64,000 bases of DNA, from contig JAEEWG010000004.1 in NCBI GenBank assembly GCA_016287245.1, forward strand, positions 1 through 64,000. Reading direction: 5' to 3'. A model generated the notes under the pieces. That model did no database searches. It was given only the letters and a program-made list of their open reading frames with translations, and was not told the DNA's origin. Source of the DNA: Clostridia bacterium. GTDB lineage: Bacteria; Bacillota; Clostridia; Saccharofermentanales; Saccharofermentanaceae. Shown piece after piece: positions 53,743 through 62,686 of this stretch (position 1 is its first letter; every line of letters starts with the position of its first letter). Made by a program: the position numbers and the translations under genes.

Positions 53743-56136
53743 TTATCTTTCGTGAACGATCCTGGTCGTGCGGTCCTGAATACTGGCGCAGACGTCGTCG
53801 ATCGGCTTCTCATTCTGGAAATATGCAGCTGCTTCTTCCTTGATGATCTCCGATACTGCCGCGTCAAAAGACATGATGGTACTCACATTTTCCACCAGTT
53901 TTGCAAAGCCTTCCAGATCTTCTTCTGTGATCGAGAAAACATCGTCTGTGGAAAGGCCGTACTCCTTCAGTTCCTCTTTATACTCTTCGACCCACTTCTG
54001 GTATTTCTCGAGCACTTCCTGGTTGATGCGGTCAAACGCATTCCGGTTCAGAGGGATCGAATCGAGTGTTTTCGTGTAAGAATACTGGGAGTCCTCATCG
54101 AAAAGGCGGCGGATAAAATCCCATGCTTCATCTTTACTATCCGATTTCGCCGAGATCGCAAGAGTAAGCGTCGGAAGAGCGCACATTCCCGTACCATCCG
54201 GAGAAGGCATGCCGATATAGATGGCCTTGTCTCCAAAAGCTCCTCTGTTCGAAGCGTATGAATCCACACTGCACATATAGGTGGTCATCAGCGCGAGCAT
54301 ACCGTCATTGAAACGGTCTCCATCATCTACGAATTCTACGTCATCCTCCGAATTGATGAGATTGCCGTCGAATGTAGCATTGGGAACACCATAACTCTTC
54401 ACGATCTTCAGGAGCTGCTTGAACTCATCGCCGTCAAAATAGACTTCCTTTCTCGAATAGTCGATGAATTCCGAAGTGGCACAGGAAAGAAGCGCATCGA
54501 GAAAATCATCGTACGCCATATTCTCGATCACCGAAATACGGTACGGAAGGCTTCTGACGATCTGATTGAATTCCGCGTACGTCCAGCCGGAACGTTCGCC
54601 GACGATCTCCTTATTCCCGATCAGACCGCGGATCTCGAAACATGCGGGGATCTGGTACAGTTTATCTTTTGTCTCAAAAGCGGAAAGGACGTTCTCGAAA
54701 TATTCTTCCCGATTCAGTCCGTTGCCGCCATCGACATATTTATTCAGATCGACGAGTACCTCTTCGGAATTAAACTGACTGAAACGGGAAAAATTGACAA
54801 GGATATCCGGGCCTGTTCCCGCCTGAATGTCGAGGTATGCTTTTTCTGCGATCTCTGCTTCGCCATTCTGATCGTAATAGACAGTTCCATTTCCTTCTGT
54901 AGAATAGTCTCTTACACGGATCCTGGCGTTGTTCTCTGCCGTGGTGTTATATCGGATGATGTAGTCCATCAGATCCTCTGTCGGGTATCCGATCATGCCC
55001 ATCTCGATACGGGTCTTCCCTGCGTGAGGGTTCTTTTCCATACGAGTCAGCTGTACAACATCAATAGAGCATGTCCAGGCTCCGGTAGCCATATTCTTTT
55101 CATTAATCTCACGGAGGAAGACGAGCGAATCATCTGACAGGACCTTCAGAGAGTTCTGGTCCATGTTGATATAGTTGACGTCTGTGGAATCCCAGCTCAG
55201 GATCTGTTCTTTTTTGTCGGAAAACAGATCGACTCTGGAGATGCCATAGCCATCCATTACGACCGTGCCGTTATTTCTGCCCGTATAGCCGGAAGCCCTG
55301 GCTTCGAGCTGCTTCTTTTCGCCCTTGAGATTGACGTTCACAGGATCGAATTCCTGAAGAGAATACACAAGATCTGTCCCATTGTCCGGGTATTCGTAGT
55401 ACTCAAGATAATACTTGCCGTCGATCTCCAGAAGCCTTCCCGCATTATCGCTGACCTCGATCGAATCCTTAGTATATCCTCCGGCATCAAGCACCGTGAT
55501 CCCCTCATATCCGCGGAGGATGTATTCCCCGCTTTCGGCCTCAAACACCTGCGAGATCGTACCGGCTTCTGTCGGAATTGCAATATCAAATTTCTGAAGG
55601 CCCTCCATCGTGTATTTACACATTCTGCAGGTGATGGTCGCCTCCGCATAAAGTTCGTAGCTTGTATCGTAGCTTGTAAAGACTGCAAGGAGATCACCGT
55701 CTTTTCCCTCGGCAAATACCGTCTGCGATGCAGCATAGTCGGCCGTAATATCGAAGATGAGATTTCCGTCAAAATCGAAAATTCCGATCCCTGACTGACT
55801 GTACTCACTGAATTTATCTCTGATGAAATCTTCGACGATATCGGAACTGACGGATTCCGACATGAACTTATTCTTCAGCTCCATCGGGATCTCGTATGTG
55901 ATACTGTAAGCGGCAACCACGGAATTTCCGATGATCTGGGCTTCCCGGATAACACTTTCCTTCAGCTTCTTGGAAGGATCCGTTTCGATCTTGATATCGG
56001 AGATCTTGGCATCATAATACGGATCGTCTTCACTGACGACCCGTCTCTTTTTCTTATTATTTTTGCAGGCGGTCACCGGCAGAAAAATGGCCAGAGCCAT
56101 TACAAGTGCCAGCACACGTCTTGCGCTTGACGTCAT
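53743..56136 (-). CDS. Composite solute-binding lipoprotein (paralogue 3)
   Basis: 797 aa, close paralogue of the next gene. Lipobox LPVTAC with Cys24, beta-rich N-terminal domain, joint NPHAGKTRIEMG near residue 367, then the binding-protein domain (LDIQAGTGPDILVNFSRFSQ, EAWDFIRRLFDEDSQYSY). GGAGGG lies 7 bases before the ATG. It is the first gene of the transporter locus and has its own promoter (56197-56169). Tandem copies with different loop residues suggest related but distinct ligands for one permease pair. Confidence 0.85.
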   Translation of the reverse strand: MTSSARRVLALVMALAIFLPVTACKNNKKKRRVVSEDDPYYDAKISDIKIETDPSKKLKESVIREAQIIGNSVVAAYSITYEIPMELKNKFMSESVSSDIVEDFIRDKFSEYSQSGIGIFDFDGNLIFDITADYAASQTVFAEGKDGDLLAVFTSYDTSYELYAEATITCRMCKYTMEGLQKFDIAIPTEAGTISQVFEAESGEYILRGYEGITVLDAGGYTKDSIEVSDNAGRLLEIDGKYYLEYYEYPDNGTDLVYSLQEFDPVNVNLKGEKKQLEARASGYTGRNNGTVVMDGYGISRVDLFSDKKEQILSWDSTDVNYINMDQNSLKVLSDDSLVFLREINEKNMATGAWTCSIDVVQLTRMEKNPHAGKTRIEMGMIGYPTEDLMDYIIRYNTTAENNARIRVRDYSTEGNGTVYYDQNGEAEIAEKAYLDIQAGTGPDILVNFSRFSQFNSEEVLVDLNKYVDGGNGLNREEYFENVLSAFETKDKLYQIPACFEIRGLIGNKEIVGERSGWTYAEFNQIVRSLPYRISVIENMAYDDFLDALLSCATSEFIDYSRKEVYFDGDEFKQLLKIVKSYGVPNATFDGNLINSEDDVEFVDDGDRFNDGMLALMTTYMCSVDSYASNRGAFGDKAIYIGMPSPDGTGMCALPTLTLAISAKSDSKDEAWDFIRRLFDEDSQYSYTKTLDSIPLNRNAFDRINQEVLEKYQKWVEEYKEELKEYGLSTDDVFSITEEDLEGFAKLVENVSTIMSFDAAVSEIIKEEAAAYFQNEKPIDDVCASIQDRTTRIVHER

Positions 56137-56168
56137 ACTACATCCCTCCGTGAGGATCTCACGAAGCC

Positions 56169-56197
56169 ATTATACTTGATAAATGCGGATATGACCA
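56169..56197 (-). promoter_or_regulatory. Promoter of the composite-lipoprotein transporter locus
   Basis: TGGTCA (56197-56192), a 17-base spacer and perfect TATAAT (56174-56169) on the minus strand. The leader would be about 26 bases. Confidence 0.6.
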
Positions 56198-56205
56198 CGT
56201 TTTCT

Positions 56206-57798
56206 TTAATCCCGGGAGTCCAAAATACTTCTCGAACTGACGAAGAAAAAGAGCGAGACGACCATGTTGAAGACAGCCAGGATCAGAAAGTCCAGAAGGA
56301 ACAGATCGTCGGAGATGGCATAAAGCCTCGATCCGATGTTCGCGCCCAGCGAAAGCTCGAAGGTAAAGACGCACGACAGGATCGCAAATGCCAGTATCAT
56401 GTGGGACTGTCTTGAATTGGTAAGTCCGAGCGTTCGGATGGAAGCCATATATACGGCGTAGAAAAGCATGGCGGACGAAGCATAAAACATCGATCCGCAA
56501 AGCACATATGCCGGGTGAAGTTTCGCAAATAACGAAACGACGACCAGACAGATCAGTCCTTCGATAAATGCTTTCAACACGGAAGGAAGCGACGCGAAAA
56601 AGAGTTTCTTTAACGGTTTTCCCGGTATCAGGAAGATAAAAGGTTTTCTCAGTTCATCCACAAATTTGCCCATAGGAATCGTGAAGATCATGGTGTAGCA
56701 AAGGACCGCCAGTGCGATGATCTGCATGATAAAAGGATACATGCCGCGGATCATCAGAGAACGGAGTACAGAGCCCGTAAGCACGGCCACGGCCAGCATG
56801 CCGAGCGACCCCCGGTCAAAAAGCACCAGAAAGCTCCTCTTCTGCTCCGTCATCTGCCGCTGCATGAGGACGATCTCGCCTCTGCTTCTTCCCATAAGGT
56901 GGGATTTCTTTCTTGTGACCTTATGGCGGACATCCGAAACCGACGCTTCGTTCTGATAAAGGTAGTTGCCGTATCCGTGACCGATAGAAGTCAGCACGTC
57001 CTCGTAATAGCCCGAGCGGTTCTTGAGGACGGCGATGATCCCGATCAGCGGGAAGATCAGAAGGAGCCCCGCATACACGAGCGCCAGTTTGACCTGATGG
57101 TCCATAGCGCAGCACAGGAAGCCTGCGGCCCAGCCGCCCAGCGGAATGGCATGGATTCGCGGATCGTTGAAGAAAGCGAATATATCACTAAACGGCGTCC
57201 CGCTTCTCCAGAGGGAGAGGACGACACCCAGTATGATCAGTCCGCTCACGGCATAAAGCGCGATGAGGACGATCTTTCGGAAAACAGGAGATACGGCCGT
57301 GATCGAATAGACCGCCAGCGAAAGGATCGAAAGACAGATCGACAGCAGGAACCACGCCCCCATCAGGATGAGCATCTCTTCGATCCCGAGCCCGAAGTAA
57401 AAGCGCAGATTCGTCAGCTGCATAAGAAGTATCAGCGTGATCAGTACGCTGATGCCGCACTTTTTCAGGATGCCGTAAAAAAGGATCCTTTCAGAACGGA
57501 TCGGAGCGACAAACATGTGATTGATATCTGCAGAGCGGAAGAAGGAACTTCCGCGGTTCAAGCCCAGTCCGAATCCGACAAATGCCACAACAAGGAAAAC
57601 CATCGTGACGCTGCCGCGATAGACTGACGAGGCATTGTCGATGACCTGCGTGGTGCCGGTATGGGAGATCTCCTGATAGATGTAAAGTGCGAAATATGCC
57701 GCTACAACAAGCACCCCGATCCAGAACTGGGGGCGCCTGATCTTCTCCTGGAGCGAATGCTTCCACTGTTTGAGAACAACGTACATACAAGCATTCAT
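56206..57798 (-). CDS. Putative ABC exporter permease
   Basis: 530 aa with about twelve membrane helices, a cytoplasmic middle region (VTRKKSHLMGRSRGEIVLMQRQM) and the general pattern of the putative ABC_export family. It pairs with the ATPase gene 7 bases upstream. The ATG at 57798 lacks a strong ribosome site, which fits translational coupling to the ATPase gene. An upstream arginine-rich reading to 57906 is antisense-like overlap with the ATPase 3' end and is rejected. Substrate unknown. Confidence 0.82.
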   Translation of the reverse strand: MNACMYVVLKQWKHSLQEKIRRPQFWIGVLVVAAYFALYIYQEISHTGTTQVIDNASSVYRGSVTMVFLVVAFVGFGLGLNRGSSFFRSADINHMFVAPIRSERILFYGILKKCGISVLITLILLMQLTNLRFYFGLGIEEMLILMGAWFLLSICLSILSLAVYSITAVSPVFRKIVLIALYAVSGLIILGVVLSLWRSGTPFSDIFAFFNDPRIHAIPLGGWAAGFLCCAMDHQVKLALVYAGLLLIFPLIGIIAVLKNRSGYYEDVLTSIGHGYGNYLYQNEASVSDVRHKVTRKKSHLMGRSRGEIVLMQRQMTEQKRSFLVLFDRGSLGMLAVAVLTGSVLRSLMIRGMYPFIMQIIALAVLCYTMIFTIPMGKFVDELRKPFIFLIPGKPLKKLFFASLPSVLKAFIEGLICLVVVSLFAKLHPAYVLCGSMFYASSAMLFYAVYMASIRTLGLTNSRQSHMILAFAILSCVFTFELSLGANIGSRLYAISDDLFLLDFLILAVFNMVVSLFFFVSSRSILDSRD

Positions 57799-57805
57799 AG
57801 CATCG

Positions 57806-58633
57806 TCACTTTTTCTTTCTCTTCTTCTTGCTCTTCTTCGTCGTCTTCGGTTTCGAAACAGATACCCTCGCCTTCGTCTCCGGAAGACCGGTGATCGGCA
57901 TATCACTGGTATACCGCCACGGCGAATCGTAGGCTTCGGTCTCGGCGAAGAATATTCTCTCTAAAGATTCTGCCCACATGCCGACCATTTCTTCTTTTCT
58001 GTGGCAGGAGATCACGTGTCCTTTGCGCATGATGTAGGCCTTTCCCCAGATGCCTTCGACCGTGCTGATCATGTGTGTGGAGATCAGTACAGCGACTCCG
58101 GCATCAGAAAGCTCTGTCACCATCAGGCGCAGTTCTTTGATCGCATGGGGATCCAGTCCGAGCATCGGCTCGTCGAGCAGCAGGAGCTTCGGACGCGGAA
58201 GAAGCGCGCAGATGATGGACACCTTCTGCTGAAGACCTTTGGAAAGATCTTTGCAAAGAGTATCGACCACTTCGGTCAGACGGAAGCGGTCTACGAGTTC
58301 CGCCGCATATTTTCTCGTTTTCTCGGGATCCAGATGGTAGGCTCTGGAGATAAATTCAAAGTGCTCTCTTACGGTCAGCATGTCATAAAGAGAAGGAAAC
58401 TCCGGCACATATCCGACAAGTTTTTTCGCCTGGCTGGAGTTTGCGGGGAATCCGCCGATCTTCACTTCTCCTTCGTACCGCAAAAGGCCGAGGATACACT
58501 TGATCGCGGTAGATTTTCCGGCGCCGTTCGGGCCAAGGAGGATACCGATCTCCCCTGCGTCGAGGGACAGATTGATATTCTCATTCGCCACTTTTTTACC
58601 GAATTTCTTCGTCAACCCCTTGACGCGAAGCAT
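57806..58633 (-). CDS. ABC exporter ATP-binding protein with basic C-terminal tail
   Basis: 275 aa. Walker A GPNGAGKST (residues 34-42), signature LSKGLQQKV, Walker B LLLLDEP and the switch His in ISTHMIS are intact. After the domain there is a ~45-residue extension ending in a lysine/arginine run (KPKTTKKSKKKRKKK), which is unusual and may bind lipid head groups or nucleic acid; this is an inference. It energises the permease encoded next to it and diverges from nfnA across 233 bases. Confidence 0.88.
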   Translation of the reverse strand: MLRVKGLTKKFGKKVANENINLSLDAGEIGILLGPNGAGKSTAIKCILGLLRYEGEVKIGGFPANSSQAKKLVGYVPEFPSLYDMLTVREHFEFISRAYHLDPEKTRKYAAELVDRFRLTEVVDTLCKDLSKGLQQKVSIICALLPRPKLLLLDEPMLGLDPHAIKELRLMVTELSDAGVAVLISTHMISTVEGIWGKAYIMRKGHVISCHRKEEMVGMWAESLERIFFAETEAYDSPWRYTSDMPITGLPETKARVSVSKPKTTKKSKKKRKKK

Positions 58634-58729
58634 ACTATCCTCCTAAAAACTACCTGACAAATCAAGTCAAAAATAGTCTAGCATTTTTTACTCCTTTGCG
58701 CTATCTTTTTCCAATTATATGAAAGCATA

Positions 58730-58778
58730 TTGATTTTCATTTTCGGGTAGTATTAAATTAAGGATATGATTTTCATTT
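58730..58778 (+). promoter_or_regulatory. nfnA promoter with paired direct repeats
   Basis: TTGATT (58730-58735), 17 bases, TTAAAT (58753-58758). TGATTTTCATTT occurs twice, at 58731-58742 over the -35 and 58767-58778 after the start, exactly 36 bp apart; an inverted ATGAAA lies just upstream. The leader beyond holds hairpins GAGAA/TTCTC and TTCCGG/CCGGAA and no gene. Confidence 0.5.
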
Positions 58779-58866
58779 GAGAAGGGTCGGGTGGTTCTCT
58801 CTTTTCCGGTGGTGCCGGAAGCCTTGGGAGCACGAAGCATTTCACTTCTCGGAAGGATGGGAGAGT

Positions 58867-59733
58867 ATGTTTAAGATCGTGACCAAACGACAGCTCAACG
58901 AAGCCGTCACCCTGATGGATATCGATGCCCCCTACATCGCGAAGAAGGCGAAGGCCGGGCAGTTTATCATCTTCCGTATCGACGAATACGGTGAGCGTAT
59001 CCCTCTGACGATCGCCGATACAGATCCGGAGAAAGGTTCCGTTACCATTATTTTCCAGGCTGTCGGCACTTCGACCAAAGCCCTGGCTCAGTTAAATGAA
59101 GGAGATTATATTTCCGATTTCGTCGGTCCTCTGGGAAATGCGACGGAGATCGAAGGCCATAAGAACGTCTGCGTCGTCGGTGGCGGCGTCGGATGTGCGA
59201 TCGCTTATCCTTCCGCCAAAGCACTGCACAACGCAGGTGCCCACGTGGACATGATCGCCGGCTTCCGCAATAAGGACATCGTGATCCTCGAAGATGAGAT
59301 GCGCGCTGTTAGTGACAATCTCTATGTAACGACCGATGACGGATCCTATGGGGAAAAGGGATTCGTAACGAATAAGCTGCAGGCGCTGATCGATGCCGGA
59401 AACAAATATGATCTGGTCATCGCGATCGGACCGATCCCCATGATGAAGTTTCTCGCCGAGGTCACGCGCCCCTACGGCATCAAGACACTCGTAAGTTTGA
59501 ACCCGATCATGATCGACGGTACCGGAATGTGCGGCGGCTGCCGCGTCACCGTCGGCGGCAAGATCCGTTTCGCCTGTGTCGACGGTCCGGACTTTGACGG
59601 ACACGAGGTCGATTTCGACGAACTTATGAGAAGAAATTCCTACTATAAAGCTCAGGAGCGCGAGAGCGCCAGTCACGAATGCCGCATGCTCGCATCGGCA
59701 GATGCTGCGAAGGAGGAACAGAAGAATGGCTAA
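58867..59733 (+). CDS. nfnA: Electron-bifurcating NADH-dependent ferredoxin:NADP+ oxidoreductase, subunit A
   Basis: 288 aa FAD/NAD-binding subunit with a [2Fe-2S] cluster. Nfn couples NADH and reduced ferredoxin to make two NADPH, reversibly. The N-terminal barrel binds FAD, NVCVVGGGVGCAIAYP binds NAD(H), and the cluster motif is DGTGMCGGC (Asp218, Cys222, Cys225) with Cys237. Related proteins with this layout are also the dihydroorotate dehydrogenase electron-transfer subunit, but the coupling to a GltD-like subunit decides for Nfn. The start at 58867 has GGAAGG/GGGAG upstream. It overlaps nfnB by 8 bases. Confidence 0.9.
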   Translation: MFKIVTKRQLNEAVTLMDIDAPYIAKKAKAGQFIIFRIDEYGERIPLTIADTDPEKGSVTIIFQAVGTSTKALAQLNEGDYISDFVGPLGNATEIEGHKNVCVVGGGVGCAIAYPSAKALHNAGAHVDMIAGFRNKDIVILEDEMRAVSDNLYVTTDDGSYGEKGFVTNKLQALIDAGNKYDLVIAIGPIPMMKFLAEVTRPYGIKTLVSLNPIMIDGTGMCGGCRVTVGGKIRFACVDGPDFDGHEVDFDELMRRNSYYKAQERESASHECRMLASADAAKEEQKNG

Positions 59734-61117
59734 TCTTTCCCTTACTAAAGTACCTATGCCGGAGCAGGATCCGAACGTAAGAAACCGTAATTTCGATGAG
59801 GTGGCTCTCGGCTATACAGAAGAAATGGCGAAAGAGGAAGCGACACGCTGCCTCAACTGCAAGAACCGCCCGTGCGTCAGCGGATGCCCGGTAAATGTCC
59901 GCATTCCGGATTTCATCGCGCAGGTTGCGGAAGGTAATTTTGAAGAAGCATATAAGATCATCACATCTACGAACTGTCTGCCGGCCGTCTGCGGACGTGT
60001 CTGCACACAGGAGACCCAGTGCGAGAGCAAGTGTGTCCGCGGCATGAAGGGCGAAAGCGTCGGTATCGGCCGTCTCGAGCGTTTCGTCGCAGACTATCAC
60101 ATGGCACATGTTTCCGAACCGGTCCCGGCCATCGAGAAGAACGGTCACAAAGTGGCTGTCATCGGTTCCGGCCCGTCCGGTCTGACCTGTGCCGGCGACC
60201 TGGCAAGGCTCGGCTATGAGGTCACGATCTTCGAGGCTTTCCATAAAGCCGGCGGCGTACTGGTCTATGGTATTCCGGAGTTCCGTCTCCCGAAGGCCAT
60301 CGTCCAGAAAGAAGTTGATAATCTTCAGGCACTCGGTGTCGAAGTCCGGACGAACTTCGTTATCGGCAAGACCTTAACGATCGACGAGATCTTCGAAGAA
60401 GGCTATGAAGCGATCTTCATCGGATCCGGTGCCGGTCTTCCCTCTTTCATGGGCATCGAGGGCGAGTCCCTTATCGGCGTATATTCCGCAAATGAGTATC
60501 TCACTCGCGTCAACCTCATGAAGGCATATCTGGATAACTATGACACACCGATCAGGAAGAGCCAGTCCGTCGCAGTCGTCGGCGGTGGTAACGTCGCGAT
60601 GGATGCGGCCCGTACCGCGAAGCGTCTTGGCGCGGAACACGTATATATCGTATACCGCCGTTCTGAAGAAGAGATGCCGGCCCGTGCCGAAGAAGTCCAT
60701 CACGCCAAAGAAGAAGGCATCGAGTTCATGTGCCTTAATAATCCGACACGTATCCTCGGCGGCGAAAACGGTGAAGTCCGTGCCATCGAAGTGATCTCCA
60801 TGGAGCTCGGCGAGCCGGATGCGAGCGGCAGAAGAAGACCGGTCACGATCCCGGGTTCTGAGCATGAGATCGAGGTAGATACTGTGGTCATGTCCATCGG
60901 TACTTCCCCGAACCCCTTGATCCGCAGCACCACTGAAGGTCTGGATGCGACATCCCGCGGATGTCTCGTCGCGGATGAGACCATGGCCACTTCCCGTCCG
61001 GGCGTATATGCCGGCGGCGATGCCGTGACCGGTGCAGCGACCGTTATCCTGGCCATGGGTGCCGGCAAGACCGCTGCTGTTTCGATCGACAAATACATCA
61101 AGGAGAAAAACGCTTGA
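59726..61117 (+). CDS. nfnB: Electron-bifurcating NADH-dependent ferredoxin:NADP+ oxidoreductase, subunit B
   Basis: 463 aa. The N-terminal two [4Fe-4S] sites come from CLNCKNRPCVSGCPV and the later CGRVCTQETQCESKC. A first Rossmann fold (VIGSGPSGLTCAGDLA) binds the bifurcating FAD, and a second (VVGGGNVAMDAARTAKRLG) binds NADP(H). The C-terminus VYAGGDAVTGAATVILAMGAGK is the FAD-closing block. It is like GltD (NADPH glutamate synthase small chain), for which it is often named; no gltB is present. AAGGAGG lies 9 bases before the ATG at 59726. The next gene overlaps its stop. Confidence 0.92.
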   Translation: MANLSLTKVPMPEQDPNVRNRNFDEVALGYTEEMAKEEATRCLNCKNRPCVSGCPVNVRIPDFIAQVAEGNFEEAYKIITSTNCLPAVCGRVCTQETQCESKCVRGMKGESVGIGRLERFVADYHMAHVSEPVPAIEKNGHKVAVIGSGPSGLTCAGDLARLGYEVTIFEAFHKAGGVLVYGIPEFRLPKAIVQKEVDNLQALGVEVRTNFVIGKTLTIDEIFEEGYEAIFIGSGAGLPSFMGIEGESLIGVYSANEYLTRVNLMKAYLDNYDTPIRKSQSVAVVGGGNVAMDAARTAKRLGAEHVYIVYRRSEEEMPARAEEVHHAKEEGIEFMCLNNPTRILGGENGEVRAIEVISMELGEPDASGRRRPVTIPGSEHEIEVDTVVMSIGTSPNPLIRSTTEGLDATSRGCLVADETMATSRPGVYAGGDAVTGAATVILAMGAGKTAAVSIDKYIKEKNA

Positions 61118-62079
61118 AGATCGTAATCCTCGACGGATATACCACTAACCCCGGAGACATCTCCTGGGCGCCTTTTGAAGCGCTCGGAGAACTCATCACC
61201 TATGATTACACAGCGCCCGAAGAGATCTTCGAAAGGCTTTCGGGCGTTTCTATATGCCTGACGAACAAGACATGTTTCCCGAAGGAGGTCCTGGAAAAGC
61301 TTCCGGACCTTAAATACATCGGCTGTCTTTCTACAGGCTTTAATGTTGTGGATACGAAGTATTGCCGCACACACGGCATCACCGTCACCAACATCCCCGA
61401 ATATGCCACCTTCGCCACCGCGCAGATGACTATCGCTCTTCTTCTGGAGATCGCCTCTAAAGTCGGTCACCACAGCGATCTCGTGCATCGGGGCGTATGG
61501 ACGAAGAACAGAGACTTCTGCTTCTGGGACGGCCCCCTTACCGAGCTTTGGGGCAAGACACTGGGACTTTTCGGATTCGGGAAGATCGCTTCCCGCGTAA
61601 GCCGCATCGCTTCAGAGCTCGGAATGAAAGTCCTTGCCTGCCGCCGTTCCGAAGTCACGGATGTGATGAAGGAAGCGGATCCGCAGGTCACCTTCGTGGA
61701 TCCGGAAACTCTTTTCCGGGAATCCGACGTCCTTTCTTTTCACTGCCCGCTGACCGCAGATACGACCGGACTGGTCAATAAAGAGGTCATCTCGAAGATG
61801 AAGGACGGGGTGATCCTTTTAAACACTTCCCGCGGACCGGTCCTCGACGAAGAAGCCGTTGCCGAAGCGCTTAAGATCGGGAAGATCTCTGCACTCGGTG
61901 CAGATGTCGTCAGCATCGAACCGATAAGAGAAACTAACCCTCTTCTTACTGCCCCGAACACCTTCCTGACACCGCATATCGCATGGGCCCCCAAGGAGAC
62001 CCGACTCCGTCTGATCGATGTCGCCTCTTCGAATCTTGCTGCATATCTTGAAGGAAAGCCCGTCAACGTGGTATCCTAA
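61114..62079 (+). CDS. D-2-hydroxyacid dehydrogenase (glycerate dehydrogenase-like)
   Basis: 321 aa NAD-dependent dehydrogenase. The Rossmann loop is GLFGFGKIA, the catalytic Arg lies in LLNTSRGPVLDEEAV, and the proton-relay His is in LTPHIAWAPKE. Relatives reduce hydroxypyruvate, glyoxylate or other 2-oxoacids, and the exact substrate is open. The start is TTG at 61114, overlapping the nfnB TGA by 4 bases (TTGA), with AAGGAG 8 bases upstream, so it is co-translated with nfnAB. This suggests a role in balancing NAD(H) with the Nfn pool, an inference from context. Confidence 0.88.
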   Translation: MKIVILDGYTTNPGDISWAPFEALGELITYDYTAPEEIFERLSGVSICLTNKTCFPKEVLEKLPDLKYIGCLSTGFNVVDTKYCRTHGITVTNIPEYATFATAQMTIALLLEIASKVGHHSDLVHRGVWTKNRDFCFWDGPLTELWGKTLGLFGFGKIASRVSRIASELGMKVLACRRSEVTDVMKEADPQVTFVDPETLFRESDVLSFHCPLTADTTGLVNKEVISKMKDGVILLNTSRGPVLDEEAVAEALKIGKISALGADVVSIEPIRETNPLLTAPNTFLTPHIAWAPKETRLRLIDVASSNLAAYLEGKPVNVVS

Positions 62080-62143
62080 TAGCCGTTTGTGAGAAAAGTA
62101 CGGGCAAAGGATCTTTTGCCAAAGAAAATAAAGGAGATATCAC

Positions 62144-62608
62144 ATGCTCAGTAAAACACTTTATGTGTTCATGATTTCCATGATCCCGATCATCGAGCTT
62201 CGTGGAAGCATCCCTTATGCCGCCGGTGCCGGCCTTCCGTGGTATGTAGCTTTCATTACGGCCGTGATCGGAAATCTTCTTCCGGTACCCTTCATCCTTC
62301 TTTTCGTAAAGAAGGTCTTCGACTGGATGAGAAAGTATCCAAAGCTTAAGAAGATCGTTGACTTCTGCGAAAACAAATTCGCGAAGAAAGTGGAAAAAGC
62401 CGGAAACACAGCGTTCTGGACACTGGTCGGCTTCATCGCCATCCCACTTCCGGGAACCGGCGCTTGGACCGGAAGCGGAATCGCCGCTGTCTGCGAAGTG
62501 CCGTTTAAGAAGGCTCTCCTGGCCGCCGTGATCGGCGTTCTTATCGCCGCGACCGTCGTCACCATGATTGCGTATGGCGTTCTGGCCGGACTCAGTTTCC
62601 TGCTTTAA
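62144..62608 (+). CDS. Small multidrug export-type membrane protein (COG2426)
   Basis: 154 aa, four membrane helices. PIIELRGSIPYAAG near the N-terminus and IPLPGTGAWTGSGIAA in the middle are the two conserved, re-entrant-loop-like motifs of the Sm_multidrug_ex family. Despite the name, the transport function is poorly established; the fold is related to DedA proteins. AAGGAG lies upstream of the ATG. It is the last gene of the nfn transcript and is followed by a strong terminator. Confidence 0.85.
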   Translation: MLSKTLYVFMISMIPIIELRGSIPYAAGAGLPWYVAFITAVIGNLLPVPFILLFVKKVFDWMRKYPKLKKIVDFCENKFAKKVEKAGNTAFWTLVGFIAIPLPGTGAWTGSGIAAVCEVPFKKALLAAVIGVLIAATVVTMIAYGVLAGLSFLL

Positions 62609-62628
62609 TAGATAAAAAGATTAAAAAG

Positions 62629-62667
62629 CAAGCGCCCGACGTGAAGATATCACATCGGGCGCTTTTG
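62629..62667. terminator. Bidirectional terminator between the nfn operon and larA
   Basis: AAGCGCCCGA (62630-62639) pairs perfectly with TCGGGCGCTT (62655-62664), with inner GTGA/TCAC, and is followed by TT on plus and TGCTTTTTAATC on minus. It serves the convergent genes on both sides. Confidence 0.85.
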
Positions 62668-62686
62668 TATTGCAATTTAACAGATC

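Noticed and set aside
57799..57906. Arginine-rich N-terminal extension of the ABC exporter permease
   Set aside because: It reads the lysine-coding 3' end of the upstream ATPase gene in another frame.
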